From: Defluviitaleaceae bacterium
Lineage (GTDB): Bacteria; Bacillota_A; Clostridia; Lachnospirales; WQUN01
Direction of reading: 5' to 3'
Assembly: GCA_009779525.1 (NCBI GenBank)
Contig: WREB01000005.1
Coordinates: forward strand, 1-16,589
DNA: 16,589 bases
A program made the position numbers and the translations under genes. This document shows positions 7,780-14,829 of the stretch, piece after piece. The number at the start of each line of letters is the position of its first letter. Positions within the stretch are counted from its first letter, which is position 1. Under the pieces are notes generated by a model that saw nothing but the letters and a program-made list of their open reading frames with translations, did no database searches and was not told the DNA's origin.

Positions 7780-8858
7780 CGCTCGTGGACGCACGCGTAC
7801 ATCGCGAGCACGTTTTCGGCCGGGGTGTTGTCTTGTATCAGGTGGCACGGCGCGAAAAAATAGCCGCCGTTAGCCATCATCAGCCCGAGCGTCCTTTCGC
7901 AGTATTCGTAAGTTTCGTCCGCGGTCCCGAACGAAAGCGTCCCGGTCGTCGAAATGCAGCCGTGGAACGCGAGCCTCCCCCCGAATTTTTCGATCAGGTA
8001 TTCCGGCGACATATCGGCCGCTTCGGGCTGCAATGTGTCCACCGCCTTAACCCCCATCTCGATGAAATCCTCGTAGGCCCAGCTCGACGAGCCGCAAGTG
8101 TGGATCATCACCGGGATATTGTAATGATTTGCAAGATCGATAAAAATCTTGTGGCGCGGGCGGAAAACCTCGCGGAAAAGCTCTTTGCCAATCATCGGCA
8201 CATGCTGCGTACCTAAGTCCTCGCCCAGCCAGACGAAGTCGATCCGGCCGCGGGCGGCTTCCAGCACGCGCTCCATTACGCCGGCCTCCATCGAAATTTT
8301 CCTGTCTATCAAGTCGAGCGTCGCCCCGTCACGCGTCTGTATGTTTACGAGCGCGTCCTCCATCCCCATTATCCGCCCGATCGAGTTTATTATGTCGCCG
8401 GTGCCCGCGCCCCCGCAGTACAGGGCCAGGTTTCCGCATGCCTTGGCGCGCTCGGGCACGCCCGCATAGTCGTATTCGTCGGGCGAAGGGAATTTAAACG
8501 CCTCTATTTCGTCGCAGTTCGCGTCCATCAGCGGAAAGTCGCAAAAATCGGCGTAGCCCCCCGAATCGTTTTCGACCCATCTGGTGTAGAAGCCGTAGAC
8601 CGGGTCTACGTTTCGCCCGGGCAGCTGCTTGAACCGGTTGGGCCCCGCGTAGGGCGCCCCGACGCCCCTGTAGTCGACGCCTAAAATTTGATGCAGCTCC
8701 TCGTTGTTTTTCGCGCCGAGCGCGGCCGTTACCTTCGCGCCGATCGCAGGGTTCGCGCCGTAGCCGATCGGCACCCTGTCCGTCTTTTCGTAGGCGAACG
8801 TCCTTGCCACGCGTTCGCGCGGGGTCATTGTTTCGCGCGCCTTGATTATTTTATGCAT
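7764..8858 (-). CDS. URO-D-fold protein with complete MtaA-type zinc-ligand set (putative cobamide methyltransferase)
   Basis: A 364-residue protein of the URO-D/methyltransferase superfamily. It begins MHKIIKARETMTPRERV and continues with the family phrase Tyr-Glu-Lys-Thr-Asp-Arg-Val-Pro. His253-Thr-Cys255-Gly and Cys338 in Ala-Pro-Cys-His fit the His-x-Cys-Xn-Cys zinc motif of MtaA/MtbA methyltransferases; Cys301 is extra. Those enzymes move a methyl group between a corrinoid protein and a thiol or other acceptor, with zinc activating the thiol. No corrinoid protein or substrate-specific partner is in the window, so the methyl-transfer role is inference. The ATG at 8858 is chosen over an upstream in-frame codon because a near-perfect GGGAGG lies 6 bases before it. 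It is the second gene of a minus-strand pair, 32 bases after its partner. Confidence 0.82.
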   Translation of the reverse strand: MHKIIKARETMTPRERVARTFAYEKTDRVPIGYGANPAIGAKVTAALGAKNNEELHQILGVDYRGVGAPYAGPNRFKQLPGRNVDPVYGFYTRWVENDSGGYADFCDFPLMDANCDEIEAFKFPSPDEYDYAGVPERAKACGNLALYCGGAGTGDIINSIGRIMGMEDALVNIQTRDGATLDLIDRKISMEAGVMERVLEAARGRIDFVWLGEDLGTQHVPMIGKELFREVFRPRHKIFIDLANHYNIPVMIHTCGSSSWAYEDFIEMGVKAVDTLQPEAADMSPEYLIEKFGGRLAFHGCISTTGTLSFGTADETYEYCERTLGLMMANGGYFFAPCHLIQDNTPAENVLAMYACVHERGVYD

Positions 8859-8864
8859 CAGTTT

Positions 8865-8870
8865 CCTCCC
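8865..8870 (-). promoter_or_regulatory. Strong ribosome binding site of the second minus-strand URO-D gene
   Basis: Read on the minus strand, GGGAGG stands 6 bases before the ATG at 8858. It settles the start against a longer in-frame extension to 8945 that would run into the upstream gene. Confidence 0.8.
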
Positions 8871-8890
8871 GTCTTTAAATTTTCCGCGGC

Positions 8891-10006
8891 TCAGGCGCCG
8901 GAAGCTATCAGCAGCGCTTCTTCCTTTTCTCTTAAATCCATCCAAAATGCGCCGGACATTTCGCCGATGGGAACCGCTTTTCCGTTGTGTTTAGGCCATA
9001 TCCCCCAAACGGTGAGGTCGGCGTTTATCCCGTTCGATTTAAAGTATTCGAATTCGCCGGCCGCGCCATTTAAATCGCAGCACGCGATCGCGACTTTATC
9101 TTTGCCTAGCCCCGCCTCGTACATCTCGCGCGCGCCAAGCTGCCCGGCGTTGACTCCCCTTACGCAGTCCGCCCTGTTTAAGCCGTCCATATGCTGTAAA
9201 AAATTGCCGCACGAATGGATCGCAAGCCCGCCGAACGCGCCGGCGATCCGATTCAGGTACGGAAGGTAAAATTCCTCGAAGAAGGCGGGCGAAACCATCA
9301 CGACGCTGTCGACGGAAACCGTCGCGCCGATTTGCCCGGGCGCATAGCTCCAGCCGAACAAGTGCGTCGGGACGAACGCCTCGCCTAAAAGCTTCTTCTG
9401 GCGCTCCCAAAACATGATGAACGCGCCGGTAGTTTTTTCGAGCAGCCTGTGGTAGCTGGCGGGGTCGTCGTACGCCGACGCGAACAGGTTGTCGTAGCCC
9501 CAAAGCTTGCCCGCCACGTCGACGGGCCCCTGCATGTCGACGGCATGCACGCCTATTTTGCCTTCGGTTTCATTTAAAAAGTATTCCTGCATCTCGAGCC
9601 ATTCGCCCGCGATCGTGCCTTCGATTTGCGGCTCGCGCAGCCGGTCGACGTCCTCGGCGCTCCTTATGATTTTTTCCGTCGCGCGGTCGCGCCCGATCAC
9701 GATCTCGCGCGCCCCGAACATCGACGGGAGCGTCGCCTGCCTGCAGCCCGGAAATATGCCGGGGACGTAGTCGTCGCGCAAGCGTCCCCGCATGATTATT
9801 TCGTCGAGCGAAATCTGCAGGCGCTCCTCAGGCGCGTTAAGCTCGTCGTAGTAGTCGACGCAAAAGCCCGCGTGGGTGAACGGCAGGCCGCCGCGCGCCC
9901 TTTCGCCGTTCCAAAGGCTTTTAAGGCGCTCCCTGCTTTTGTCTTGTCGCCCCTTCGGGTACAGCTCCCCGATCAAATCGAGCTTGCGTTTCGTTGCGTC
10001 CTTCAT
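8891..10006 (-). CDS. URO-D-fold protein, divergent paralogue with partial zinc site
   Basis: A 371-residue protein starting MKDATKRKLDLIGELYP. The superfamily is shown by the length, a central Gly-Pro-x-Asp-Val-Ala segment, Phe-Tyr-Leu-Pro-Tyr-Leu-Asn-Arg, and His264-Ser-Cys266-Gly-Asn at the metal-site position. Cys309-Cys310 follow, at the place of Cys301 in the neighbouring gene product. The C-terminal Pro-Cys-His element of that neighbour is absent, so the classic third zinc ligand is lost or replaced by Cys309 or Cys310. It is the first gene of a minus-strand operon; GGAGGG 6 bases upstream sets the start. A much longer open frame continues to 10756 but only mirrors the gene on the other strand. 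Substrate unknown; sequence divergence argues for a different role from its paralogues. Confidence 0.8.
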   Translation of the reverse strand: MKDATKRKLDLIGELYPKGRQDKSRERLKSLWNGERARGGLPFTHAGFCVDYYDELNAPEERLQISLDEIIMRGRLRDDYVPGIFPGCRQATLPSMFGAREIVIGRDRATEKIIRSAEDVDRLREPQIEGTIAGEWLEMQEYFLNETEGKIGVHAVDMQGPVDVAGKLWGYDNLFASAYDDPASYHRLLEKTTGAFIMFWERQKKLLGEAFVPTHLFGWSYAPGQIGATVSVDSVVMVSPAFFEEFYLPYLNRIAGAFGGLAIHSCGNFLQHMDGLNRADCVRGVNAGQLGAREMYEAGLGKDKVAIACCDLNGAAGEFEYFKSNGINADLTVWGIWPKHNGKAVPIGEMSGAFWMDLREKEEALLIASGA

Positions 10007-10012
10007 TTCGCG

Positions 10013-10018
10013 CCCTCC
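10013..10018 (-). promoter_or_regulatory. Ribosome binding site of the first minus-strand URO-D gene
   Basis: GGAGGG on the minus strand stands 6 bases before the ATG at 10006 and marks the start of the operon's coding part. Confidence 0.8.
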
Positions 10019-10026
10019 GCTTATTA

Positions 10027-10054
10027 AAGATAAGGGATATTCAAAAAAAATCAA
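10027..10054 (-). promoter_or_regulatory. Probable promoter of the minus-strand URO-D operon
   Basis: On the minus strand, TTGATT (10054-10049) is followed after 16 bases by TATCTT (10032-10027). These are 4/6 matches to each sigma-A hexamer in an AT-rich pocket of otherwise GC-rich DNA. Transcription would start near 10020, about 14 bases before the ATG, just ahead of the ribosome binding site. Confidence 0.45.
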
Positions 10055-10105
10055 GGCGTTTCGGCCCGGGCCGCGAGTTTTATTCCGGCGCCCCCGCCGT
10101 TGGGT

Positions 10106-10111
10106 TATAAT
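10106..10111 (+). promoter_or_regulatory. Consensus -10 element placed for a leaderless mRNA
   Basis: A perfect TATAAT ends 6 bases before the ATG at 10118, so the predicted first transcribed base is at or next to the A of the start codon. No Shine-Dalgarno sequence exists between them. The -35 region (TTCCGG near 10083-10088) is poor. The 111-base gap to the divergent operon holds both promoters and nothing else recognisable. Confidence 0.5.
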
Positions 10112-10117
10112 GAAGCA

Positions 10118-11062
10118 ATGCTGCACGCGGTTTTTTCCGACATCCACGGGAACCTCCCGGCGCTGGAAGCGGCGATAGCCGACGCGAAGGCGCATGGCGC
10201 CTTGTCGTTCTTGTTTATCGGCGATTATTTCCGCGACTTCCCCTGGCCCAACGAAGTCGCGGACACGATACGAAGCCTTGACGTTAAAACGGCGGTAAAA
10301 GGCAACAACGAGCGGTATATCGAGACGCTGCTTAAGCGCGGGCAAGCCGAAAAGCCCGTCGGGCAAATGAGTTTGATAGACTGGAATTTTAGTCTGCTCG
10401 CGCCGGAAGCGATAGATTTTTTCCGTTCGCTCCCTGACGAGGAAACGATTTGCGACGAAGGCGCGGCAATCCGGCTCGAGCACATTTCGGGGATTTTTTC
10501 GCGCGCGCCGAAGATAGGCCTGTTTACGAGCTCCGGCTTCCGCCGGGCCATGGAGGCTAAAAAATTTACGCACGGCGAATATTTGGCGAACGCGCGGGAG
10601 GCGCTGCTTGGCGACCCGGGCGCGGCCGCCGATTTGGACGGGCTTCCCGACGGGATATATCTGTTCGGGCACAACCATTTGCAATTTCATATGCGGCATG
10701 GCGGCAAGCTTTTTATTAATCCGGGTTCGTGCGGGCTGGCGCTCGACTACGACCAAACCGCCGCTTACGCATTGCTTGACGTGCGCTCGAAGGACGAGTT
10801 TTACGTGACGGAGCGGCGCGTAAAATACGACTACATTTCGGCGGCTTCGGCCGTGAAAAACTCAAGCCTCGCGTTGCGTTCGCCGGTTTGGCGCGACTTG
10901 GTGGTAAAAACTTTGCTTGGGGCGAGTGAGTGCATGACGTCCCTGCTTGTCCTCGCGGCGGAGGAGGCGAAGAGGCGCGGCAAAACCTGCTGGCCCGTCG
11001 ACGACGAAACCTGGGAGGCGGCGGCGTCAAGGTGGCGCCAAAACGAATTGGCAAACGGATGA
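10118..11062 (+). CDS. Metallophosphoesterase (calcineurin-like, YfcE/MJ0936-type)
   Basis: A 314-residue protein with the metal-binding motifs of calcineurin-type phosphoesterases: Asp8-x-His10-Gly-Asn, Gly-Asp-Tyr near residue 34, Gly-Asn-Asn-Glu near 65, a central His in Glu-His-Ile-Ser-Gly, and Gly-His-Asn-His followed by Asn-Pro-Gly-Ser. The family hydrolyses phosphomonoesters or diesters; substrates vary widely and cannot be read from sequence. About 70 residues after the fold form a charged helical C-terminal extension. MLHAVFSDIHGN is the natural start. A TTG at 10100 would add six residues but overlaps the -10 element and has no ribosome binding site. It is divergent from the URO-D operon and is followed 83 bases later by the fusion gene. 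Confidence 0.88.
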   Translation: MLHAVFSDIHGNLPALEAAIADAKAHGALSFLFIGDYFRDFPWPNEVADTIRSLDVKTAVKGNNERYIETLLKRGQAEKPVGQMSLIDWNFSLLAPEAIDFFRSLPDEETICDEGAAIRLEHISGIFSRAPKIGLFTSSGFRRAMEAKKFTHGEYLANAREALLGDPGAAADLDGLPDGIYLFGHNHLQFHMRHGGKLFINPGSCGLALDYDQTAAYALLDVRSKDEFYVTERRVKYDYISAASAVKNSSLALRSPVWRDLVVKTLLGASECMTSLLVLAAEEAKRRGKTCWPVDDETWEAAASRWRQNELANG

Positions 11063-11074
11063 GCAAACGGACGG
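11051..11074 (+). repeat. 12-bp tandem repeat across the metallophosphoesterase stop codon
   Basis: GCAAACGGATGA is followed directly by GCAAACGGACGG; 10 of 12 positions are identical. The first copy contains the stop codon. Related ACGA/ACGG tetramers continue to about 11093. This looks like local slippage that extended or shifted the gene end. The rest of the gap to 11145 is AT-rich with a weak TATTAT at 11125-11130 and no convincing -35 or terminator. Confidence 0.55.
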
Positions 11075-11145
11075 ACGAATCAATCGACGGATAAATAAAA
11101 ATGCCGGCGAATATTTAGACAATTTATTATAACGGGGGTGTACGC

Positions 11146-13035
11146 ATGAGGATTTCAGTTTTCACCGACGAGCTGTTCATGGACGCGTCAAAGGCGATGC
11201 CCATAATCGCGTCGTGGGGATGCGAGACGGTCGATTTCCGCGGCTCGGTAAACGGAAAGGGGATCGAGTACCAAACGGACGAGGAGCTGCGCGCGCTAAA
11301 GGCGCGGCTGGATTCGCTGGGGCTCGTTTCCGGGGTCCTGCAGTCGTCGCTTTGCAAGAAGCACCTGCCCGGCGCTGATATCATGCTCATGGAAATGGAG
11401 AAGCTCGAGGGGCTGATCCGCGCCTCCGAAATCCTTGGGGCAAGGCTCGTTCGGAGCTTCAACTGCTGGCAGCCTCCCGGGGATTTGATCGGCGCGCTCG
11501 CGACGCGTCCCGACATGATGCAGCGGGTTCTGGACTTGTTTTCGCCGGTCGCGAAGCGCGCGAAGGAAGCCGGGCTTATCTTCGGCTTCGAAAACTGCGG
11601 CCAGACCGCGGGCGAAGTCATCGCGCTCCTCGACGCGCTTGGCGTCCCGGAATGGGGGATGGCTTGGGACGTAAGCAACCATTGGGAAATCGTCCCGGAT
11701 ATCGAAGACGAATCGAAGCAGACCGAATATATAATAAAATGCTTGAAACGCTCGAACATGATCCACGTGAAGGCGACGAGCGTTCTTCCCGAACTCTCCG
11801 GCGTTAAAATCGACTGGCCCAGGATACTCGCGGGGGTCGGCGCGCTCGGGCAAAGCGAGATGCCCGTCTCGATCGAGACGCACAACCCGAAGGAGAGCCC
11901 GTTCGGCCACGAGGAAGCCACGCGCCTCGCATACCGCGCGATAGTCGCTTCGGCGCCGAAGGCCGCGCCCGGAAGCCTTGAGGAAGCCGTCGCGGTTAGG
12001 CGCGTTTTCGTTCGGACTTACGAAAACAATCCCGTAAGCTTCGTCGTCATGGGAATGGGAATGGGCTACGGCAGGGCCGGGCAGATCGTCAAGACGCCCG
12101 GCGCGAGGCTTGCCGGCGTCGTCGATATCGTGCCGGGCAAGGCGAAGGCGGCGGGCGAGCACTACGGCGTGCCGTGGGACGCGGACCCGCGGGTTTTCCT
12201 TGACGACCCGCGCGTCGAAGTCATGTACGTCGTGACCCCGACCGGCACGCACTGCGAAATCGCAAGACGCTGCATGGAGGCGGGCAAGCACGTGCTCACC
12301 ACGAAGCCGATGGACGCGAACGCCGCCGCCTGCGAGGAGGCGATCAAGGTGGCGAAGCAAAGGGGCCTGCTTTTCGGCGTCGATTTCGACAAGCGCAACG
12401 ACCGCGAGACGCTCTCGCTTCGCGAGGCGAACCGCACGGGATTTTTCGGCCGCCTGCTTTCGGCGACGGTTTTGCTAAAGATTTTGCGAACGCAGGAATA
12501 TTATGACGAGAACGGCGCGTGGCGCGGGACAAAGCGGCTCGACGGCGGCGGCGCGATGAGCAACCAGGGAATCCACGAGATCGACAGGCTGATATTCGCG
12601 CTTGGGATGCCTAAGCGCGTCACCGGCTACGCTGCGACGCAGACCCACGCGATAGAGGCGGAGGACCTGGGATTTGGCGCATGGGAATTCGAGGGCGGGG
12701 CTGTGGCTAATTTTTACGCGACAACGAGCTATCCCTTCAACACCTGGTACTCGCGCATAGAGATCCACGGGACTTCCGGCGCCTACATATCCGAAGTCGG
12801 CGGGGCCGGCGAAGCGCGCGAGCGCTGGTTTAAGGAAGGCGAATGGTCGGGGACGGCGCCCGTTCGCATCGAGCCGGAATACGCGCACGCCGCGGACAAC
12901 ATGGCTTCGGCGGTGCGACTGGGCGTTCCGCTTTCGTGCCCGGGCGAGGACGGGATCCGCTCGCGCGTCGTGCTCGACGCGATGTACGAGAGCGCCGCGC
13001 GAGACGGCGCGTGGGTCGAAATAAAAAAGATATAA
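11146..13035 (+). CDS. Fusion: sugar isomerase/epimerase TIM barrel + Gfo/Idh/MocA oxidoreductase
   Basis: A 629-residue single reading frame, ATG preceded by GGGGGTG. Residues 1 to about 280 form a xylose-isomerase-like TIM barrel. The metal quartet Glu149, Asp175, His207 and Glu244 has the spacing of D-tagatose 3-epimerase-type enzymes. After a linker of about 15-20 residues, 296-629 is a Gfo/Idh/MocA dehydrogenase. It has a Gly303-x-Gly305-x-Gly307 dinucleotide loop, Thr-Thr-Lys387-Pro in place of the usual Glu-Lys-Pro, and His477-x-x-Asp480 after a triple-Gly turn. Each family usually occurs as a separate protein, often encoded side by side in sugar, inositol or glycoside catabolism. The fusion implies consecutive steps on one substrate, for instance oxidation to a keto-sugar followed by epimerisation or elimination. 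The frame is continuous through the linker. Domain calls are strong; the substrate is unknown. Confidence 0.9.
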   Translation: MRISVFTDELFMDASKAMPIIASWGCETVDFRGSVNGKGIEYQTDEELRALKARLDSLGLVSGVLQSSLCKKHLPGADIMLMEMEKLEGLIRASEILGARLVRSFNCWQPPGDLIGALATRPDMMQRVLDLFSPVAKRAKEAGLIFGFENCGQTAGEVIALLDALGVPEWGMAWDVSNHWEIVPDIEDESKQTEYIIKCLKRSNMIHVKATSVLPELSGVKIDWPRILAGVGALGQSEMPVSIETHNPKESPFGHEEATRLAYRAIVASAPKAAPGSLEEAVAVRRVFVRTYENNPVSFVVMGMGMGYGRAGQIVKTPGARLAGVVDIVPGKAKAAGEHYGVPWDADPRVFLDDPRVEVMYVVTPTGTHCEIARRCMEAGKHVLTTKPMDANAAACEEAIKVAKQRGLLFGVDFDKRNDRETLSLREANRTGFFGRLLSATVLLKILRTQEYYDENGAWRGTKRLDGGGAMSNQGIHEIDRLIFALGMPKRVTGYAATQTHAIEAEDLGFGAWEFEGGAVANFYATTSYPFNTWYSRIEIHGTSGAYISEVGGAGEARERWFKEGEWSGTAPVRIEPEYAHAADNMASAVRLGVPLSCPGEDGIRSRVVLDAMYESAARDGAWVEIKKI

Positions 13036-13055
13036 AATTGTAACATTCTATTTCA

Positions 13056-13069
13056 ATTACAAAGGTAAT
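13056..13069. repeat. Inverted repeat (candidate operator) in the proS promoter
   Basis: ATTAC-AAAG-GTAAT is a perfect 5-bp inverted repeat with a 4-base centre. It lies in the spacer just upstream of the TATAAT, where a bound regulator would affect polymerase. No regulator is identified, and AT-rich DNA makes chance palindromes common. Confidence 0.3.
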
Positions 13070-13073
13070 ATTG

Positions 13074-13079
13074 TATAAT
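13074..13079 (+). promoter_or_regulatory. -10 element of the proS promoter
   Basis: A perfect TATAAT sits in the 78-base gap between the fusion gene and proS, the most AT-rich stretch nearby. Candidate -35 hexamers at 13050-13057 match consensus at only 3 of 6 positions. Predicted transcription start is near 13086, giving a leader of about 28 bases. That is too short for a T-box riboswitch, and none is visible. Confidence 0.6.
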
Positions 13080-13113
13080 GTCTACAAACATTCATCGGAT
13101 TCGGGGGCATTAA

Positions 13114-14817
13114 TTGAAACTTGACAAGCTGGTCGGCGAACGCTTCAAAGAAAAGCCGGCCGACTGCGTGATCGACAGCCAGGCGCTGATGGTTCGCGGC
13201 GGCTACATAAAATACGTCTCAAGCGGCATATATTCGTCGTATCACGTCCTTCGGCGCATAACCAGAAAAATCGAGCAGATAATCCGCGAGGAGATGGACG
13301 CGGTGGACGGCCAGGAAGTTTCGTTCCCGGTGGTCCTGCCCGCCTCGCTTTGGATGGAGTCCGGCAGGTACGATTCGGTCGGGGTCGAGCTCGCCAGGTT
13401 TTCCGACCGCAACGACAACCCGATGCTAATCGCGATGACGCACGAGGAAGCCGCCGTGCAGCTGGTCCGCGAATACGGGAACAGCTACACGCGCTTCCCC
13501 TTCATGGTTTACCAGATCCAGACCAAGTACAGGGGTGAGGCGCGCCCCAAGGGCGGGCTCATGCGCGTGCGCGAATTTACGATGAAGGACGCCTATTCGT
13601 TCCACGCGAGCCAGGAAGATTTCGACGGATACTACCAGAGGTGCCACGAGGCGTACATGAAAATATTCGCGAGGGCGGGCGTCCCCGAAGTCGTCCCCGT
13701 ATTCTCCGACTCGGGAATGATGGGCGGCAAGGTCGCGCACGAATACATGCTGCTCTCGCCGGTCGGCGAGGATACGGTGGTCGTGTGCGGCGAGTGCGAC
13801 TACCACGCGAACCTGGAGGCGGCCGAGTGCATCGTCGCGAACGAATCGGCGGGCCCCGCGGAGCCGCTTACGCTAGTCGAAACGCCGGGAATGAAGACGA
13901 TCGCGGACGTTTGCGATTATTTGAGCGCGCCGGTAAAAAAATCCTGCAAGGCGGTCATTTACCAAAAGAAGGGCGGCGAGTACGTGGTCGTCTTCGTCAG
14001 GGGCGATCTGGAAGTAAACGAAATCAAGCTTAAAAATTATTTGCGGGAAGATGTTTTCCCGGCCGAAGTCGCCTTGGGCAGCGGGCTATGCCCCGGCTAC
14101 ATCGGGCCGCATGAGCTTAACGGGGCCGAGGCGCTCCTCGATTCGTCGCTTGCAGGCATCGAGAGCCTGGTTTGCGGCGCCAATAAAGAAGGCTTCCACT
14201 ATACCGGTTTCAACGCGGGGCGCGACTGCCCCGGCGCTTTATACGGGGATTTCGCGCAGGTGGCCGAGGGCGGCGTATGCCCGTCTTGCAAAAAGGAGTC
14301 CCTGGCGTTCGCCCGGGGGCTTGAAGTCGGGCACATCTTCCAATTGGGAATAAAATACACGAAGTCGATGGGGATGCAATTCGCGGACAAAGAGGGCGCG
14401 CTGCATTACCCGATAATGGGCTGCTACGGGATCGGCGTAGGAAGGCTCGCCGCTTCGGTCTGCGAGGCGAGGCACGATGAATACGGTCCGATATGGCCGA
14501 TGAGCATCGCCCCTTGGCAGGTGCACCTCTGCTGCGTGCGCTCCGACGACTCCGCCTCGAGGGATGTGGCCGACTTCCTTTACGCCGAGTTCCAAAAAAG
14601 CGGCGTCGAGATCGTCTACGACGACAGGCAGGTGAGCGCGGGCGTCATGTTTTCGGACGCGGACTTGCTTGGCGTCCCGCTCAGGGTCGTGGTCAGCCCG
14701 CGAAACCTTAAGGAGGGCGTGTGCGAGCTTTCCGCGCGGGACAAGTCCTACTGCAAGAAAATCGAGACGGTAAATATCGTGAAATACGTCCTTGACTTAA
14801 TAAATATCCATTCGTAG
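13114..14817 (+). CDS. proS: Prolyl-tRNA synthetase, bacterial type with editing-domain insertion
   Basis: A 567-residue class II synthetase that charges tRNA-Pro. Motif 2 is in the RGEARPKGGLMRVREF block (Arg140, Arg144), followed by MKDAYSF at 157-163. Motif 3 is GIGVGR ending at Arg444. Between them, about 230-375, lies the INS/YbaK-like domain that removes mischarged alanine, with the Ser-Cys-Lys-Ala segment around its key Lys. Two Cys-x-x-Cys pairs (VCGECDY and CPSCKK) flank the insertion and may hold zinc. The length is that of the bacterial (not archaeal/eukaryotic) form. It starts at TTG behind GGGGG and has its own -10 element. The stop is only 12 bases before the next start, so the lipoprotein gene probably shares its transcript. 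Confidence 0.96.
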   Translation: MKLDKLVGERFKEKPADCVIDSQALMVRGGYIKYVSSGIYSSYHVLRRITRKIEQIIREEMDAVDGQEVSFPVVLPASLWMESGRYDSVGVELARFSDRNDNPMLIAMTHEEAAVQLVREYGNSYTRFPFMVYQIQTKYRGEARPKGGLMRVREFTMKDAYSFHASQEDFDGYYQRCHEAYMKIFARAGVPEVVPVFSDSGMMGGKVAHEYMLLSPVGEDTVVVCGECDYHANLEAAECIVANESAGPAEPLTLVETPGMKTIADVCDYLSAPVKKSCKAVIYQKKGGEYVVVFVRGDLEVNEIKLKNYLREDVFPAEVALGSGLCPGYIGPHELNGAEALLDSSLAGIESLVCGANKEGFHYTGFNAGRDCPGALYGDFAQVAEGGVCPSCKKESLAFARGLEVGHIFQLGIKYTKSMGMQFADKEGALHYPIMGCYGIGVGRLAASVCEARHDEYGPIWPMSIAPWQVHLCCVRSDDSASRDVADFLYAEFQKSGVEIVYDDRQVSAGVMFSDADLLGVPLRVVVSPRNLKEGVCELSARDKSYCKKIETVNIVKYVLDLINIHS

Positions 14818-14821
14818 GAAG
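14816..14821 (+). promoter_or_regulatory. Ribosome binding site choosing the first lipoprotein start
   Basis: AGGAAG overlaps the proS stop and lies 8 bases before the TTG at 14830. That start gives a Met-Lys-Lys signal-peptide opening. The in-frame GTG at 14821 overlaps the site and is less likely. Confidence 0.55.
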
Positions 14822-14829
14822 TGGTTTTG

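Noticed and set aside
10007..10756. Long in-frame upstream extension of the minus-strand URO-D gene, giving a 621-residue frame
   Set aside because: It runs through the promoter region and opposite the metallophosphoesterase, whose motifs are clear. The real start has a GGAGGG site at 10013-10018.
11063..11145. Promoter for the fusion gene
   Set aside because: TATTAT at 11125-11130 has no -35 partner and would place the transcript start inside the ribosome binding site. Not supported well enough to list as a feature.
11296..12360. 354-residue minus-strand open frame
   Set aside because: An Arg/His/Val-rich shadow of the fusion gene, with no ribosome binding site or recognisable domain.
13036..13113. 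T-box or other riboswitch ahead of proS
   Set aside because: Only 78 bases, with about 28 after the predicted transcript start. No specifier hairpin, T-box sequence or terminator stem fits.
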